6,299 bases of DNA from the NCBI GenBank assembly GCA_009704705.1, contig WLDR01000083.1, positions 1 to 6,299 of the forward strand, read 5' to 3'. Source of the DNA: Actinomycetota bacterium (GTDB lineage: Bacteria; Actinomycetota; Actinomycetes; Actinomycetales; Microbacteriaceae). A model generated the notes under the pieces. That model was not told the DNA's origin, searched no databases, and worked only from the letters and a program-made list of their open reading frames with translations. This document shows, piece after piece, positions 6,102-6,299 of this stretch. Both the position numbers and the translations under genes were made by a program. The first letter of the stretch is position 1, and every line of letters starts with the position of its first letter.

Positions 6102-6196
6102 CGACGCGAAGAATCTTGCTGGCGATTGCGCAAATTCTGCGGTGAATCGCGCGAAGATTGTGGCACAGCATCGAATCTGCGCGAGGGACCCCACTC
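6102..6196. other. Intergenic region with short palindromes and repeated words
   Basis: No gene is seen in these 95 bases. They contain the perfect 8-bp palindrome TTGCGCAA (6126-6133), a CGCA-N5-TGCG inverted repeat (6129-6141), a partly repeated word CGCGAAGAATC / CGCGAAGATTG (6105-6115 and 6150-6160), and ATTCTGCG / AATCTGCG (6134-6141 and 6174-6181). They probably hold the promoter or operator of the downstream gene. No clear -10/-35 pair or terminator stands out. Confidence 0.4.
6183..6188 (+). promoter_or_regulatory. Ribosome binding site of the 3'-truncated Rossmann gene
   Basis: GAGGGA lies eight bases before the ATG at 6197, an acceptable Shine-Dalgarno sequence and spacing. It supports this ATG as the start of the partial gene. 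Confidence 0.55.
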
Positions 6197-6299
6197 ATGA
6201 TCGTCGTCAGCAAGGGCCAACATGTGGTCATCGGTTTGGGCAACGTGGGCCGGTCACTCGCCCAACAACTCGTGGCCGACGGCGCAGACGTCACCGTTC
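6197..6299 (+). CDS. NAD(P)-binding Rossmann-fold protein, 5' part only
   Basis: Only 34 codons are in the window; the gene runs off the right edge. After a short leader the protein shows a hydrophobic beta-strand HVVIGLG, the dinucleotide-binding motif GLGNVG at 13-18, a helix SLAQQLVADG, and a second strand DVTV, the classic beta-alpha-beta nucleotide-binding start. The GxGxxG pattern with this spacing resembles actinobacterial NAD-dependent epimerase/dehydratase-like (atypical SDR) proteins, though a TrkA-N-type or other NAD(P)-binding domain could begin the same way. ATG 6197 is favoured by GAGGGA eight bases upstream. The reaction and substrate cannot be told from this fragment. Confidence 0.75.
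   Translation, partial: MIVVSKGQHVVIGLGNVGRSLAQQLVADGADVTV

Noticed and set aside
5610..6194. 194-codon - strand frame opposite the pirin gene
   Set aside because: The pirin metal site and C-terminal motifs on the + strand account for the DNA; the antisense peptide shows no domain.

Overview
The window is ordinary chromosomal DNA of a high-GC actinobacterium, most likely of the order Micrococcales and probably Microbacteriaceae. The reasons are the GC-rich codon use, the close match of ClpC to the mycobacterial ClpC1 type, a short stand-alone GNAT-type N-acetylglutamate synthase of the Rv2747 kind, and a ClgR-like operator before clpC. The family-level placement is an inference from protein character and gene order, not a measurement. 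No mobile element, CRISPR array, tRNA or rRNA was seen, and base and codon use look uniform from end to end.

Layout: (1) radA on the + strand (40-1407), a complete DNA recombination/repair ATPase. (2) Three genes on the - strand, read from right to left: clpC (5031-2572), a GNAT amino-acid acetyltransferase that is probably argA (2562-2062), and an unrecognised membrane-anchored extracytoplasmic protein (2048-1404). The gaps of 9 and 13 bp suggest one transcription unit led by clpC. Its last stop codon overlaps the radA stop codon, so the two units converge with no spacer. (3) A 149 bp divergent intergenic region with the clpC promoter and an excellent ClgR-box match. (4) A pirin-family protein on the + strand (5181-6101). 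(5) A 95 bp gap with short palindromes and repeated words, then the first 34 codons of a gene with a Rossmann NAD(P)-binding motif, cut by the window end.

How they fit together: RadA (branch migration in recombination) and ClpC (unfoldase for ClpP) are housekeeping and stress functions. In Corynebacterium, ClgR is known to activate clp genes, and the box here sits directly upstream of a SigH/SigR-like promoter pattern, as expected for an activator site. The acetyltransferase (first step of arginine synthesis) and the anchored protein appear to be co-transcribed with clpC, and no functional link is established. radA and the pirin gene lack a strong Shine-Dalgarno sequence and have TANNNT hexamers placed as in leaderless actinobacterial transcripts. 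I see no new multi-gene system here. The points most worth a second look are the clpC control region, the clpC start choice, the stop-on-stop convergence with a hairpin, and the unrecognised four-cysteine membrane protein.
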